A stretch of DNA of 46,243 nt. Origin: Betaproteobacteria bacterium RIFCSPLOWO2_02_FULL_63_19 (GTDB lineage Bacteria > Pseudomonadota > Gammaproteobacteria > Burkholderiales > SG8-39). The stretch is from the NCBI GenBank assembly GCA_001770415.1, contig MEQX01000079.1, positions 1 through 46,243 on the forward strand, given 5' to 3'. Made by a program: the position numbers and the translations under genes. Under the pieces are notes generated by a model that saw only the letters and a list, made by a program, of their open reading frames with translations, ran no database searches and was not told the origin of the DNA. Shown in pieces: positions 14,830 to 24,620 of this stretch; position 1 is the first letter of the stretch, and each line of letters begins with the position of its first letter.

Positions 14830-16380
14830 TTACGTCGCCCCCCCGCCTGTCGGTGCGCCATAGATCCTGCGCAATTCCGCTTTTTGCACCTTGCCGACGG
14901 CAGTGCGCGGAAGCGTTTCGACCAAAGCGACGCGCCGCGGGATCTTGTAGCCGCCAATGTGCGCCCTGCAATGCTCGATGACACCCTCTGCGGTGATCGT
15001 CGCCCCTGCCTTGGGCACGATCACCGCAAACAGCGCCTCCCCGTATCGCTCGTCCGGCACGCCGATTACCGCCGCCTCGCTGATACCAGGGTGCGTATAG
15101 AGCACGGCTTCGACTTCGCTGGAGTAGACGTTTTCGCCGCCGGTAATGATCATGTCCTTCTTGCGATCGACAAGAAAAATAAATCCATCGTCATCCATGC
15201 GCCCGAGATCTCCGGTGTGAAACCATCCGTCGCGGAGTGCCGCGGCGGTTTCCCGGTCCCGCTTGAGGTAGCCGGCGCTGACATTGGGGCCCCGAACCAC
15301 GATTTCCCCCGTCTCGCCGGCTGGCAGCGGCCGCCCGTCGTCGTCCGTAATGCGCAACTGCACGCCGGGCAATGGCCGGCCGGCCGATTTCAGACGCGAC
15401 ATATCGCGCGATTCGAGAGCCTCTCGCACGCTCGCGCTGTCCAGAATGCTTATCAGCGGCGACGTCTCCGTCAAACCGTAGCAGTGAAACAACTCGATGC
15501 CGGGAAGAAGTGCGCACACGTCGCGGGTCCATTCGACAGGCATCGGGCTGGACCCGTAAAAAAGCATGCGCAGCGACGACAGATCATGATGTGCGGGCTC
15601 CGCCGCTTCGGTGAACACCTTGATCATCGTCGGCACCCAGTGCGTGATGGTTACCTGGTCGCGTTCGATGCAGGCTGCGGCCGCGGCCGGCGTGAACTGC
15701 GGCAGATAGACATGGCTGCAGCCCATCAGAAAGCCCATCGTGCCGTGGAGATCCGCCGCGTGAAACATCGGCGCGACGTGGGCGTACACGTCGCGAGTTC
15801 GAATGCCGCTCACCAGCCCGCTCTGCCAGCCATTTGACAGGATATTGCGGTGTGACAACCGGACCCCTTTGCTCCGGCCCGTCGTGCCTCCCGTGTAGAG
15901 CAGCATCGCATCGTCGTCTTCCTGTGCTGGCTCGAGTGCAACCGGCGCTGTGATGCGCAGGAGATCCTCGTAGTCCGCTTTTGGACCGCCGCTGGTCTCG
16001 ATCTTCAGCACGCGGTTGCGCCAAGCCGCCAACGCCGGCGAATCCAGCACCGTCAGGAACTCTTCCTCGGCCGCGATCAGCCGGCATTCGGCGTCTTCGA
16101 GGATCGCGGCGATTTCGACCGGGCTCAGGCGCCAATTGATCGGCACGGGAACCACGCCTGACCAATAGCCCGCCCACAGCAACTCGGCCTGCCGAAAGCT
16201 GTTGCGCATCAGCACCGCGAAGCGTTCGCCTCGCTGCAACCCAAACGAACGCAGTACGCCCGCGGCACGCGCCACGCGGTCGGCAAACTCAGCCCATGTG
16301 AATTGCCCGTCCTGATCAAGCATCGCGCGCCGGCGTCCATGAATGCGCGCATTCTCGGCAAGTACAGTCGGAAGAATCAT
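14830..16380 (-). CDS. AMP-forming acyl/aryl-CoA ligase (candidate PadJ)
   Basis: 516 aa, ANL superfamily. The ATP-binding loop reads YTGGTTGRSKGV near residue 160. The later YGLTETSPLISIL and GWFHTGDLGRMDDDGF (the A8-type hinge), and the C-terminal PRTAVGKVQKAELRRI with its catalytic Lys, are all present. It makes an acyl-AMP and then the CoA thioester. Position next to padM and padB suggests activation of phenylacetate to phenylacetyl-CoA, i.e. PadJ. The sequence looks more like a long fatty-acyl/4-coumarate-type ligase than the shorter PaaK type, so another aryl or acyl substrate is possible. It ends 353 nt before padM and is separated from it by the Fnr-type promoter, so it is probably its own unit. 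Confidence 0.8.
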   Translation of the reverse strand: MILPTVLAENARIHGRRRAMLDQDGQFTWAEFADRVARAAGVLRSFGLQRGERFAVLMRNSFRQAELLWAGYWSGVVPVPINWRLSPVEIAAILEDAECRLIAAEEEFLTVLDSPALAAWRNRVLKIETSGGPKADYEDLLRITAPVALEPAQEDDDAMLLYTGGTTGRSKGVRLSHRNILSNGWQSGLVSGIRTRDVYAHVAPMFHAADLHGTMGFLMGCSHVYLPQFTPAAAAACIERDQVTITHWVPTMIKVFTEAAEPAHHDLSSLRMLFYGSSPMPVEWTRDVCALLPGIELFHCYGLTETSPLISILDSASVREALESRDMSRLKSAGRPLPGVQLRITDDDGRPLPAGETGEIVVRGPNVSAGYLKRDRETAAALRDGWFHTGDLGRMDDDGFIFLVDRKKDMIITGGENVYSSEVEAVLYTHPGISEAAVIGVPDERYGEALFAVIVPKAGATITAEGVIEHCRAHIGGYKIPRRVALVETLPRTAVGKVQKAELRRIYGAPTGGGAT

Positions 16381-16500
16381 CTTGATATCCAGTAATCACT
16401 TGCCTGCGGCATCATTACTTCAACATGCGACGCGTGCTGGCGCAGCATCGAAGGGTATACCGAGCCGCGGGGTTGCGGTCGACCTGCCCGCGGCAGCTCT

Positions 16501-17190
16501 CTAGCCGCGATGCCGGCGCAGTCGTTCCAGATCCAGAAACCGGATATTGCGGCCGCTCACCTTGATCAGGCCGGCGTCCGAGAGTTCGTGCAGTATGCGC
16601 GAGAAGTGTTCGCGTGTTATCGAAAGCCTTGACGCAATAACGCTCTTCGTCGCCGGCAGCGTCACCTCGATCTTCGACCCCGTCTGCCCGCCCACCACGT
16701 CGCGAAGCAGATAGCCGATCACCCGCTGGGTACCGCTTTTCAGCGAATACCCTTCCAGGTCACCGATGATGCGATCCAGGCGATGCGCGAGTCCGCCGAG
16801 CATGCGCCGCGAAAAATCCTGACTGTGCTCGAGTTCCTGCAGAATCGCCGCCTTGCCGACGTGGAGCAGCAGCGAGTCCGTAAGCGTTTCGACAAACACG
16901 ACGTAGGGCTTGTCCAGAAACATCACCGCCTCGCCAAAACTGTGCCCCGGCCCCAGGATCTCGACCACCTTCTCCGACCCGTCGCTCGCGCCGAAAGCCA
17001 GTTTGACCTGGCCGTAGACGACAACATGGAACCCGGTACAGGGATCGCCCTTGCGGTACAGAATGCTTCCCGCCGCCATACGCACCTGGGAAGTGGACGC
17101 AGCGATACGCTCGACCTCGTCCGCGGACAGATCGCGGAAAAGAGGCAAATTCTTGAGGAACTCCTCGACCTTGATGGTGCGGGGTGGCAC
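16501..17190 (-). CDS. Crp/Fnr-family regulator, Dnr-like
   Basis: 229 aa. N-terminal cyclic-nucleotide-type beta barrel (residues 15-120), dimer helix, and a C-terminal winged HTH (about 180-215). The recognition helix has E194-H-F-S197-R198, i.e. the ExxSR signature of Fnr that reads TTGAT half-sites. There is no N-terminal Cys set (only C51), so it does not carry an Fnr [4Fe-4S] cluster. The stretch SFGEAVMFLDKP and the SLKSGTQRVIGYLLRD segment strongly recall Dnr, the haem/NO-sensing regulator of denitrification. It is the obvious candidate to bind the two Fnr-type boxes upstream of padM and of the hemerythrin unit. The target link is inference; the fold is firm. It lies 120 nt before the ligase gene and diverges from the kinase. 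Confidence 0.85.
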   Translation of the reverse strand: MPPRTIKVEEFLKNLPLFRDLSADEVERIAASTSQVRMAAGSILYRKGDPCTGFHVVVYGQVKLAFGASDGSEKVVEILGPGHSFGEAVMFLDKPYVVFVETLTDSLLLHVGKAAILQELEHSQDFSRRMLGGLAHRLDRIIGDLEGYSLKSGTQRVIGYLLRDVVGGQTGSKIEVTLPATKSVIASRLSITREHFSRILHELSDAGLIKVSGRNIRFLDLERLRRHRG

Positions 17191-17234
17191 AGCGTGTTAT
17201 GGGCAAAGCCTCTGGCGAACACTGTGCATGTTAC

Positions 17235-17261
17235 TTGATGTGAGGCATTTCGGCCTACAAT
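17235..17261 (+). promoter_or_regulatory. Candidate sigma70-type promoter of the kinase gene
   Basis: TTGATG (17235-17240) and TACAAT (17256-17261), separated by 15 nt (16 nt if CTTGAT is used as the -35), lie in the 146-nt gap between the divergent regulator and kinase genes. The ATG of the kinase follows at 17337. Confidence 0.4.
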
Positions 17262-17336
17262 CTCGGCGTTTCCGTGAAGCCCGCAAGATGCCGGGTCGCG
17301 CGCGCCGAAAAATTCAGGTCGAATCCGACTCCACCC

Positions 17337-18638
17337 ATGATGGCCGCCCAAGACGTCTTTCGCTCCCGCTTTGAAATCCGGCAACAGCTCGGTGCGGGCG
17401 GTATGGGTGAAGTGCATCTCGCCTACGATTCGTTCCTGCAGCGCGAGGTCGCGATCAAGCTGACCAAGCTGGAGCTTCTGAAGGACCCGGAAGTCGGTGA
17501 TCGCATGCAGAAGATGTGGCTGAACGAGACACGCCTGGCCGGCAGGCTTCGGCATCCTCACATCGTCGAGGTCTTCGAGGCGGGCACGACCGAGGAATTC
17601 GGCTACCTCGTGATGGAATACGTGTCCGGCGGCACGCTCAAGCAGCACTCGCGCTCCAACGCGCTGCTGCCCACGGAACAGGTCATCGAGGACATCTATA
17701 AAGTCTGCAATGCGCTGGATTACGCGAACAAAATGGGTTTGCTGCACCGCGACATCAAGCCGGCAAATATCATGCTCACGGATGACCACACGGTAAAGGT
17801 AGCGGATTTCGGCACTGCCTATTTTTCCGCATCGGAGGAGACCCAGGTATTCGAAGTCGGCACCCTCCCCTTCATGCCGCCTGAACATTTCCGTCAGTGG
17901 CCACCGACGATTCAGCTGGACATCTACGCGGTAGGGATCGTTGCCTACCAGCTGTTGACGGGGAATCTGCCGTTCACGGCCGTTACGTTCGACGGCTTGC
18001 TGAAGGAGAAGCTCGCCGGAAGTTTCGTTCCGCTCGAAGACCGCCGGTCCGATATCTCCCCGGAACTGCGCTTTGCCGTGCATTGCGCGATTCACCCGGA
18101 CCCGCAGGTGCGATACGGCTCCTGGCAGGCGTTCTGCGACGGCCTGAGCTTCGCGCTTCCTCAGCTCAGCCGGCCGAGCGAGGTGCTGTTTGACACCGCG
18201 CGGTTCGATACGTTGAGGCGGCTTTCGTTCTTCTCGGACTTTGGCGACACTCAGTTGTGGGAGACCATCCGGCTTAGCCGCTGGCTGGATTTTTCCGCCG
18301 GACAGACGGTGTTCGACGAAGGCAGCTCCGGAGACAGCGTGTATGTCATCGCCAAGGGAGAAGCAGCCGTGACGCGAGGCGGTGCGGAACTGAACCGACT
18401 GGGCCCCGGCGAATGCATCGGCGAAATCGCATACCTGGACCAAGAAAGCCACACGCGTACGGCTACGATCGGCGCGCTCTCGTCGCTGGTTTTGATCGAG
18501 ATTCCGGCAACGGCACTGCGCAACGGCAGCGCCGAGCTTCAGGCCGCGTTCGGACGCGCCTTCATGCGCGTCATGGTGAAACGCATTCGCCACGGTGACG
18601 AGCGGTTTCTGGAGTTGCTGCGAAAAACCGGCGGCTAG
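17337..18638 (+). CDS. Ser/Thr protein kinase with C-terminal cyclic-nucleotide-binding domain
   Basis: 433 aa from ATG 17337; an earlier in-frame ATG at 17274 would add an unsupported basic tail. Kinase domain, residues 11-290: Gly-rich loop GAGGMGEV, catalytic Lys41 (VAIK), HRDIKPANIM (137-146, Asp139), and DFG (157-159). After a linker comes a cNMP-binding domain (about 300-420) whose phosphate-binding cassette GECIGEIAYLDQESHTRTAT keeps the Glu and Arg needed for nucleotide. No membrane helix, so it is cytosolic. A Hanks-type kinase that may be switched by cAMP or c-di-GMP-like ligand. It diverges from the Dnr-like regulator and converges with the RCC1 gene (7 nt apart). Substrates unknown. 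Confidence 0.88.
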   Translation: MMAAQDVFRSRFEIRQQLGAGGMGEVHLAYDSFLQREVAIKLTKLELLKDPEVGDRMQKMWLNETRLAGRLRHPHIVEVFEAGTTEEFGYLVMEYVSGGTLKQHSRSNALLPTEQVIEDIYKVCNALDYANKMGLLHRDIKPANIMLTDDHTVKVADFGTAYFSASEETQVFEVGTLPFMPPEHFRQWPPTIQLDIYAVGIVAYQLLTGNLPFTAVTFDGLLKEKLAGSFVPLEDRRSDISPELRFAVHCAIHPDPQVRYGSWQAFCDGLSFALPQLSRPSEVLFDTARFDTLRRLSFFSDFGDTQLWETIRLSRWLDFSAGQTVFDEGSSGDSVYVIAKGEAAVTRGGAELNRLGPGECIGEIAYLDQESHTRTATIGALSSLVLIEIPATALRNGSAELQAAFGRAFMRVMVKRIRHGDERFLELLRKTGG

Positions 18639-18645
18639 CCCACCG

Positions 18646-21381
18646 TCATTCCGTCGGCGGCTCCGACGCGGTGAACACCTCTTCGTATCGGCCGGCCGCG
18701 AGCATCTCGTCGGTATCGATTCCGTAGCCGACGTAGAACACGGTATCGGCCAGCTGCGACAGATCCGCGTTCGTCAGTATCTCGATCTCGACCTGCGTAG
18801 TCTGGCTGCCGAGCGCTGCACCGCTCAGGTACTGCGCCATCGGGAAGGTCAGCTCCGTCCACACGCTGCTGCTGTCGAGCTGCCACCAGGCAGGCTCACC
18901 GGCACCTTCGAGCGTCGGTGCGTATGCCGCAACGTAGACATTGTAGGTCTGTTCCGCAAAGCCGCCCATCGAGGCGAAGGCCGCCTCCGGCGAACCGCCC
19001 TTGAGCGTTACCGTCAGCGAGGTCGCGCCGCGGCCGCCGGTCTTGGACGCTGCGAACAGCAGCCTCGGAATCCGGTCGGCCGGAATGACGTTGGGCACTT
19101 CCGGTATCAGATCGAGCGGACCACCCGCGCTTTCGTTTCTGACCAGTACCGGCGTGCGCCGCGGCGAGTACGTGCCGTCGCCGAGATTCCCGGACGCGTT
19201 CCAGCCCCACCCCCAGACCGTGCCATCGTGTCGAACCGCCATCGCATGGCCGTCGCCCGCAGTGATCGAAATCACGTCGCTCAAGTGCTGAACCTGCACC
19301 GGCACGGCGGAATTCTGGGTTGTTCCGGTGGCCAGTTGCCCAGCGTAGTTGGCACCCCACGCCCAAACGGTGCCGTCGTCCGTGAGCGCGAGGCTGTAGC
19401 GGTTCTGCGCGGTTATCGCCGTCACGTCCGACAGCCCCGACACCGCTTGCGGAATGCTGGAAGAAGAGGTTGTGCCGTTGCCGAGCTGACCCGCGGAATT
19501 GTTTCCCCAGGTCCAGACCTTGCCGCCGCTGAGCGCGAGTGTGTGGTCTGCGCCCGCCGCCAACGCCGTCACGGCGCCCGGAGGCAAGGTCGCCACCCGG
19601 CGCGGGGTCTTCGCGCATCCGGTGAACCTGAGCGTATTGCTGCAGATCTGCGTCGAGATCACGCCCAACTGACCTTTGGAATTGTCGCCCCAGGCCCACA
19701 CGCTGCCATCGGTACCGACGGCAACGTTGTGATACCAACCGGCGGCAATCATCGCGATCGTCGGCAGCCCGGACACCTGAACGGGATCGACGCCGTCGTT
19801 CGTGGTGCCGTCACCGAGCTGGCCGTAGCCGTTCCATCCCCAGGCCCACACGCTGCCATCGGATTTCAGTGCCACGGTATGACTGTCTCCGGCGGCAATC
19901 GCAGTTACATCCGATAGTCCCGGGACCCGACCAGCGACCGAGACGCTCGCATCGGTCGCGTCACTGATGCCTTGCACGGCCTTGTAGTGCACCCCGGCTC
20001 CCCACACGTTGCCGTCGGACTTCAATCCGACGACGTGGCTGCGGCCGGCGGCGATCGCTTTCACTCCGGTGAGTCCGGGAACGCTCCCGGGAACGGTGTA
20101 GCTCGATACCGGGGCCGCACCCAGTTGCCCGTCGCCGTCCGATCCCCAGCCCCACACGGTTCGATCCGCCCTCAGTACGACCGTGTTGCCCGCGGCGGCG
20201 GCGACCGCGGTAACCTCGCCGCCCAGCTCCTGCGTCGACACCGGCGTGCGACGATTCACTTTCGATCCGTCGCCCAATTGACCGAATCCGTTGTAACCCC
20301 AGGCCTTGAGCGTTCCGTCGGACAGCAGCGCGACCGAGTGGCCTGCGCCGGCGGTGACCGCTTTCACGCCGGTCAGCGCCGTGACCGTGACCGGGGACAA
20401 TCTGTCGGTCGCGGTACCGTCGCCGAGTTGACCGGAGCCATTTGCGCCCCAAGCCAGAACCGATGCGTCCGGCTTGATGGCCAATGTATGGTTCAGACCG
20501 GCGGAAATTGCCGTGATGCCGGTCAACCCGGTGATCGGGACCGGTTCGGCGCGCGAGGTCGTGGTGCCGTCGCCGAGTTGACCCCTGCCGTTGACACCCC
20601 ACGCCCACACCTTTCCCTCGCCATCGACCACCACGGTGTGCCCCCAGCCGGCAGTGATCGCGGTTATGCCTGTCAGCCCCGGAACCTGGACCGGGACCAG
20701 GCTGCAGGGATCGCCATCACAGGTATCCTGCGCAACAACCCCGAGCTGACCGGAGACGTTGTTGCCCCAGGTCCACACGGTACCGTCGCCGCGCAGCGCC
20801 GCACTGTATTCCAGTCCGGCAGCGATGTCCGTTACGTTCGTGAGACCCTTCACCTGAATGGGGATGAACTTGTTTTCAGTCGAGCCGCTGCCCAACTGGC
20901 CACTGCCGTTGCTTCCCCATGCCAGAACCGTGCCGTCGTCCTTCAGCAGCAGGACATGATTGACGCCCGCTGCGACCTGCCGGATACCGCTGACGCTCCG
21001 AATCTGGAACGGGACGCTCGAACTTGTCCGGGAGCCGTCGCCGAGTTGCCCGAACGTGTTCCTGCCCCACGCCCAAACGGTACCGTCGGTCCTGAGGACC
21101 ACGACGAACGCCTCACCGACGGCGATCGCTTGGACGTCGGTCAGACCGCGCGCCTGGACCGCGGTCGTGCTCTGCACCACCCGGCCCCTGCCGAGCTGAC
21201 CGTAGCTGTCGCCGCCGAAGGCCAGCACGGTGCCGTCGCTCTTCAGCGCGACCGTGTGCTCCGCGCCGCTCGCCACCATCGGCGTCACGGCCGCCGCGTG
21301 GTGCAGCGGTGCAAACGCGATCAGAGAAAGCAACGCAATGGCGACGCCAAGGAGTCCTCTGAATTTCATGTCCGTTTTCAT
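18646..21381 (-). CDS. Secreted RCC1-repeat protein with 14 repeats
   Basis: 911 aa from the chosen ATG at 21381; ATGs at 21396 and 21369 are alternatives, with GGAGGA beside them. Signal peptide: [20 protein letters not shown], with cleavage near HHAAA. The body holds 14 blocks of the type [19 protein letters not shown], each about 50-60 aa, the ninth being degenerate. This fits two seven-bladed propellers of the RCC1/BLIP-II kind. The C-terminal 130 residues lack repeats and resemble the C terminus of the neighbouring CAP protein (VGYGxDxxxxxxxGxYxxV). Likely extracellular or periplasmic binding protein. It is divergent from the CAP gene (start 21634), with 250 nt between. Ligand unknown. 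Confidence 0.85.
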   Translation of the reverse strand: MKTDMKFRGLLGVAIALLSLIAFAPLHHAAAVTPMVASGAEHTVALKSDGTVLAFGGDSYGQLGRGRVVQSTTAVQARGLTDVQAIAVGEAFVVVLRTDGTVWAWGRNTFGQLGDGSRTSSSVPFQIRSVSGIRQVAAGVNHVLLLKDDGTVLAWGSNGSGQLGSGSTENKFIPIQVKGLTNVTDIAAGLEYSAALRGDGTVWTWGNNVSGQLGVVAQDTCDGDPCSLVPVQVPGLTGITAITAGWGHTVVVDGEGKVWAWGVNGRGQLGDGTTTSRAEPVPITGLTGITAISAGLNHTLAIKPDASVLAWGANGSGQLGDGTATDRLSPVTVTALTGVKAVTAGAGHSVALLSDGTLKAWGYNGFGQLGDGSKVNRRTPVSTQELGGEVTAVAAAAGNTVVLRADRTVWGWGSDGDGQLGAAPVSSYTVPGSVPGLTGVKAIAAGRSHVVGLKSDGNVWGAGVHYKAVQGISDATDASVSVAGRVPGLSDVTAIAAGDSHTVALKSDGSVWAWGWNGYGQLGDGTTNDGVDPVQVSGLPTIAMIAAGWYHNVAVGTDGSVWAWGDNSKGQLGVISTQICSNTLRFTGCAKTPRRVATLPPGAVTALAAGADHTLALSGGKVWTWGNNSAGQLGNGTTSSSSIPQAVSGLSDVTAITAQNRYSLALTDDGTVWAWGANYAGQLATGTTQNSAVPVQVQHLSDVISITAGDGHAMAVRHDGTVWGWGWNASGNLGDGTYSPRRTPVLVRNESAGGPLDLIPEVPNVIPADRIPRLLFAASKTGGRGATSLTVTLKGGSPEAAFASMGGFAEQTYNVYVAAYAPTLEGAGEPAWWQLDSSSVWTELTFPMAQYLSGAALGSQTTQVEIEILTNADLSQLADTVFYVGYGIDTDEMLAAGRYEEVFTASEPPTE

Positions 21382-21633
21382 TTCCTCCAAGGCCATGATT
21401 GCAGCAGATTCGCTCGCAACTGCCCATTCACTGCGCACTATGCCGAATTTTCTCACCTCTCGCGAGGGCGATGCATGGTCTGTACCGGTCGAACGTTGGT
21501 GCGAAAGATGTAAGCTCCTGTTCGATTTCGGCATTCGCGCGCCGGCACGACCGGCGCGCAGCCGGATGGAGACTTTTTTCGCCGCTTCATGGAGAATCCG
21601 GCGAATCGGTATCCGATTTGCGAGCTGACGCCC

Positions 21634-23340
21634 ATGGCTGAACATCCCTTATTCAATGCGCGCGCGTTCTGCGGCATTCTGGCGCTGAGCTTTTCGGTCG
21701 CCTTCAACGCATCGGCCGGTGGAGCGAGCGACAGCCTGAATCCGACCGCGCCGCGGCTCGGCGATGCGCCCCGCGCACCGGCCGATGTCACCAGTCTCCC
21801 CACCGGAGAGGGACGCTTCGCCGCATCGGCCCTCTCGGTCGACACCACCGACCGCACTGCGGTCGCCCAGTTCTACCGCCTCTACAAGGCAGCGAATCTG
21901 GTGCCCAGCGACTGGAGCGGCAGCGTAGCGGGTTGCGACGCGGGATCGACCGGCTCAGATTACAAGGAGGCGACGCGACAGCAGATCAACTTTTTCCGCG
22001 CGATGGCCGGCGTGCCGGCCGACGTATCGTGGGATTCCAGCTTCTCCGCGAAAGCGCAGCTGGCCGCGCTGATCATGAGCGCGAACGGCAGTCTCAGTCA
22101 CACTCCCCCGACCAACTGGCTCTGCTACAGCGCCGACGGAGCCACGGCCGCGGGTCATTCGAATCTCGCGCTGGGTAACGCCGGCCCGTATGCGGTCAAA
22201 GGGTACATGGACGACACCGGAACCAACAACGCGGTCGTCGGCCACCGCCGCTGGGTGCTGTACCCGCAGACGAAGCTGATGGGCACCGGGGACGTGACCA
22301 ACGCGCCGAACGGCGGCAATGACACCAACGCGCTCTGGGTGCAGGACGGCAACTTCGGCGGTCCGCGGCCGCAGGACGTGCGCGACGACTTCGTCGCCTG
22401 GCCGCCGCCGGGTTTTGTGCCCTATGACCTGGTGCCGGCGCGCTGGTCGCTGTCGTATCCCGGCGCGGTTTTCTCGGCCGCCAGCGTCAGCGTGACCCGC
22501 GACGGACAGAGCGTGCCGGTGCGATTGGAACCGGCGGGCACCGGTAACATAGGTGAAAACACGCTCGTCTGGGTGGTGGACAACCGCGATACCGCCTCGC
22601 CTTCGGTGCTTGCGAAACCCCAGACCGATACCACCTATCAGGTCGCGATCACCGGCGTCACCGTCGGTGGAGCGTCGCGAATGTTCAGCTACTCCGTGAC
22701 GGTCTTCGATGCCGACCCGAACGCGCCGGGCATAGCCTTCGTCCCCGCCCAGCCCAACTTGACCCCTGATCCTGATCGCAGCGTCATCGTCAACGTGACC
22801 GGACTCAGCGGAACCATTGCCGGTATCCACACCAGCTGGAGCGGGAGCACCAAGCCGGTCGACGTGGGGTTCGCCAGCTCGACGTCGCTCAAGTTGACCG
22901 GACTCGCGGCCGGTTCGGCCACCGTCACGGTCACGGATTCAGGTGGGAATATGGCGGAGCTTGCGATTTCCGTCGGCTCGCAGACCTCCGCGTCCGACTG
23001 GCAGATCAGCGGCCGCGCCGACGGTACTGCCGAAGCGATGACGCTAGTGGCCGACGTGCTGCCGGCGAGCCTGGACGACGGCAACAGCGGCGCGTTCTAC
23101 GTGGGCGCGCAGCTGCCCGACGGGTCGCTGTACCTCAACAACGGGCAGACATGGGTGCCGTACACCGGCAGCACCATTCCGGCGCACTCCACCGGAACCC
23201 TGGCGCAACGCTCGTTCCCGGTGTTCGTCGGGCTCGACGTCCGCGGTCTTTCCGGCACGCAGGTCCTGGTCGGTTACGGCACCGACGCGAGCGACCTGGT
23301 GAACAACGGAAAGTACCGCTCCGTCTACACGGTTCCGTAA
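21634..23340 (+). CDS. Secreted CAP (SCP/PR-1) domain protein
   Basis: 568 aa from ATG 21634, with an in-frame ATG at 21589 as alternative. Signal peptide-like N terminus: [21 protein letters not shown] domain from about residue 70 to 220: [30 protein letters not shown] and [13 protein letters not shown] carry the family's His and Glu-like cavity residues in a bacterial version. A middle region of beta-rich Ig-like repeats follows. The last 100 residues share [20 protein letters not shown] with the RCC1 protein C terminus. Bacterial CAP proteins are extracellular and of mostly unknown function. Divergent from the RCC1 gene; the two may act together at the cell surface. Confidence 0.82.
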   Translation: MAEHPLFNARAFCGILALSFSVAFNASAGGASDSLNPTAPRLGDAPRAPADVTSLPTGEGRFAASALSVDTTDRTAVAQFYRLYKAANLVPSDWSGSVAGCDAGSTGSDYKEATRQQINFFRAMAGVPADVSWDSSFSAKAQLAALIMSANGSLSHTPPTNWLCYSADGATAAGHSNLALGNAGPYAVKGYMDDTGTNNAVVGHRRWVLYPQTKLMGTGDVTNAPNGGNDTNALWVQDGNFGGPRPQDVRDDFVAWPPPGFVPYDLVPARWSLSYPGAVFSAASVSVTRDGQSVPVRLEPAGTGNIGENTLVWVVDNRDTASPSVLAKPQTDTTYQVAITGVTVGGASRMFSYSVTVFDADPNAPGIAFVPAQPNLTPDPDRSVIVNVTGLSGTIAGIHTSWSGSTKPVDVGFASSTSLKLTGLAAGSATVTVTDSGGNMAELAISVGSQTSASDWQISGRADGTAEAMTLVADVLPASLDDGNSGAFYVGAQLPDGSLYLNNGQTWVPYTGSTIPAHSTGTLAQRSFPVFVGLDVRGLSGTQVLVGYGTDASDLVNNGKYRSVYTVP

Positions 23341-23428
23341 ACCGAAGACGCGAACACGCATCGATGCTGCCCGAGGCGCTCCAAACTAGTCTCTGATCCT
23401 GCGCCATGTCCACCCAGCGGCGAGAAAT

Positions 23429-24013
23429 ATGAAATTTAAGATAGCCGAGAATTCGCTGTTCGCGATCCTGCTGCGTTCGCCGTGGTGGGCGAGCTTCGCC
23501 CTTGCCGCGGGCGTATTCGCGGCGGCAAGACTCGTGCTGGCCGAAGCCTATGCGGTGTTCATCGCGCTGCCGTTCGCGGGCATCGGTGTCTATACGTTCG
23601 GAAAACAGATTCGCGCGCCCAGCGCCGCTCAAGTCGCACAGGCGCGCGAGGCGTTGCGCGCGATGTCGTGGGAGGAGTTCTCGGGCGTCGTCGAGCAGGC
23701 GTTCCGCAATGAAGGCTATGCCGTCACCCGGATCGACGGCGCCGGCGCGGACTTCGAGCTGACCAAGGCGAATCGCATATCGCTGCTCGGCTGCAGACGA
23801 TGGAAAACCGCGCGCACCGGAATCGAGCCGCTGCGCGAACTTCAAGCCGCGAGCCGCGAGCGCGAAGCTCATGCGTGCATCTACGTCGCCGCAGGCGAAG
23901 TCACAGACACAGCGAAATCGTTTGCCGCCAAACACAACATCCAGCTCGTGCACGACGCGGAACTCGCGAGGCTGCTGCCGCGTTCCGGACGCCCAAAGGC
24001 GCGCCAGGCTTGA
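23429..24013 (+). CDS. Membrane-anchored Mrr/restriction-endonuclease-like protein
   Basis: 194 aa. Two hydrophobic helices (about 15-35 and 38-56), then a soluble domain from residue 77 (MSWEEFSGVVEQAFRNEGYAV), which matches the start of the Mrr_cat/PD-(D/E)xK fold. D108 in GADFEL is the catalytic Asp position. The following QxK motif is LGCRRWK, where Gln is G121 and Lys is R123. The end IYVAAGEVTDTAKSFAAKHN and LVHDAELARLL fits the family. The missing Lys suggests reduced or no nuclease activity, or a variant active site. It is alone, between CAP and DinB genes. Membrane-bound Mrr-like proteins exist in many betaproteobacteria, with unknown function. Confidence 0.78.
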   Translation: MKFKIAENSLFAILLRSPWWASFALAAGVFAAARLVLAEAYAVFIALPFAGIGVYTFGKQIRAPSAAQVAQAREALRAMSWEEFSGVVEQAFRNEGYAVTRIDGAGADFELTKANRISLLGCRRWKTARTGIEPLRELQAASREREAHACIYVAAGEVTDTAKSFAAKHNIQLVHDAELARLLPRSGRPKARQA

Positions 24014-24101
24014 ACGGGTGTCGGTCGCGGCAACGCACCTGCGCGCAGCGATTCGCCCGCCGCGCGATCAACGGCAACGCCAATCGTTCAAGGAGGACTG
24101 G

Positions 24102-24614
24102 ATGATCACGCCCCGTACCGCCCGCATGCTGACGCGCTATAACGCCTGGTCGAACAAGCTCTGGTACGACGCCGTCGCCGCTCTGCCGGCCGGTGAAGCC
24201 ACGAAAGAACGCAAGAGCCTGTTCAAAAACATGATACATACCCTGAACCACAACTACGTCGTCGATGTGATCTGGCGGGCGCACATCGAGGGCAGGGAGC
24301 ACGGACTGACGGCGCGCAACACGCCCGATCATCCGCCGCTGGACGAACTGCGCCGTCTGCAGCAGGTCATCGACGCCTGGTACGTCGAATGGAGCGACAC
24401 CGTGACGGAGGCCGCGATCGAAGAGCGCCGAACCATAACGCTGATCGGGGGCAACAGGGTCACGATGTCACGCGGCGAGATGCTGATGCACCTCTACCAC
24501 CACACGGCTTACCACCGCGGCTATGTCGGCGACATGTTCTACCATGTGCCCGGGTGCCGTCCGCCTGTGACCGATCTGCCGGTCTTCCTGCGCGAAATGC
24601 CGCAGGACTACTGA
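24102..24614 (+). CDS. DinB-family (putative metal-dependent) protein
   Basis: 170 aa from ATG 24102, with AGGAGG 6 nt upstream at 24091-24096. A longer frame to 23871 overlaps the preceding gene and is not used. Four-helix bundle with His residues at NHNYVVDVIW (middle of helix 2) and HLYHHTAYHRGYV (helix 4), the usual DinB metal triad. Other features: WSNKLWYDAV at the start and FLREMPQDY at the end. DinB/YfiT-like proteins bind a divalent metal and act as thiol transferases or unknown enzymes. It starts 89 nt after the Mrr-like gene on the same strand, and a pseudogene converges from the right. Confidence 0.85.
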   Translation: MITPRTARMLTRYNAWSNKLWYDAVAALPAGEATKERKSLFKNMIHTLNHNYVVDVIWRAHIEGREHGLTARNTPDHPPLDELRRLQQVIDAWYVEWSDTVTEAAIEERRTITLIGGNRVTMSRGEMLMHLYHHTAYHRGYVGDMFYHVPGCRPPVTDLPVFLREMPQDY

Positions 24615-24620
24615 CACGGC

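Noticed and set aside
16381-16400. TTGAT next to the ligase start as an Fnr box
   Set aside because: It lies directly at the ATG and the second half-site matches poorly, so it cannot act as a class II activator site.
19972-21513. 513-aa plus-strand ORF opposite the RCC1 gene
   Set aside because: Repetitive antisense frame of the RCC1 repeats; low-complexity and without a domain.
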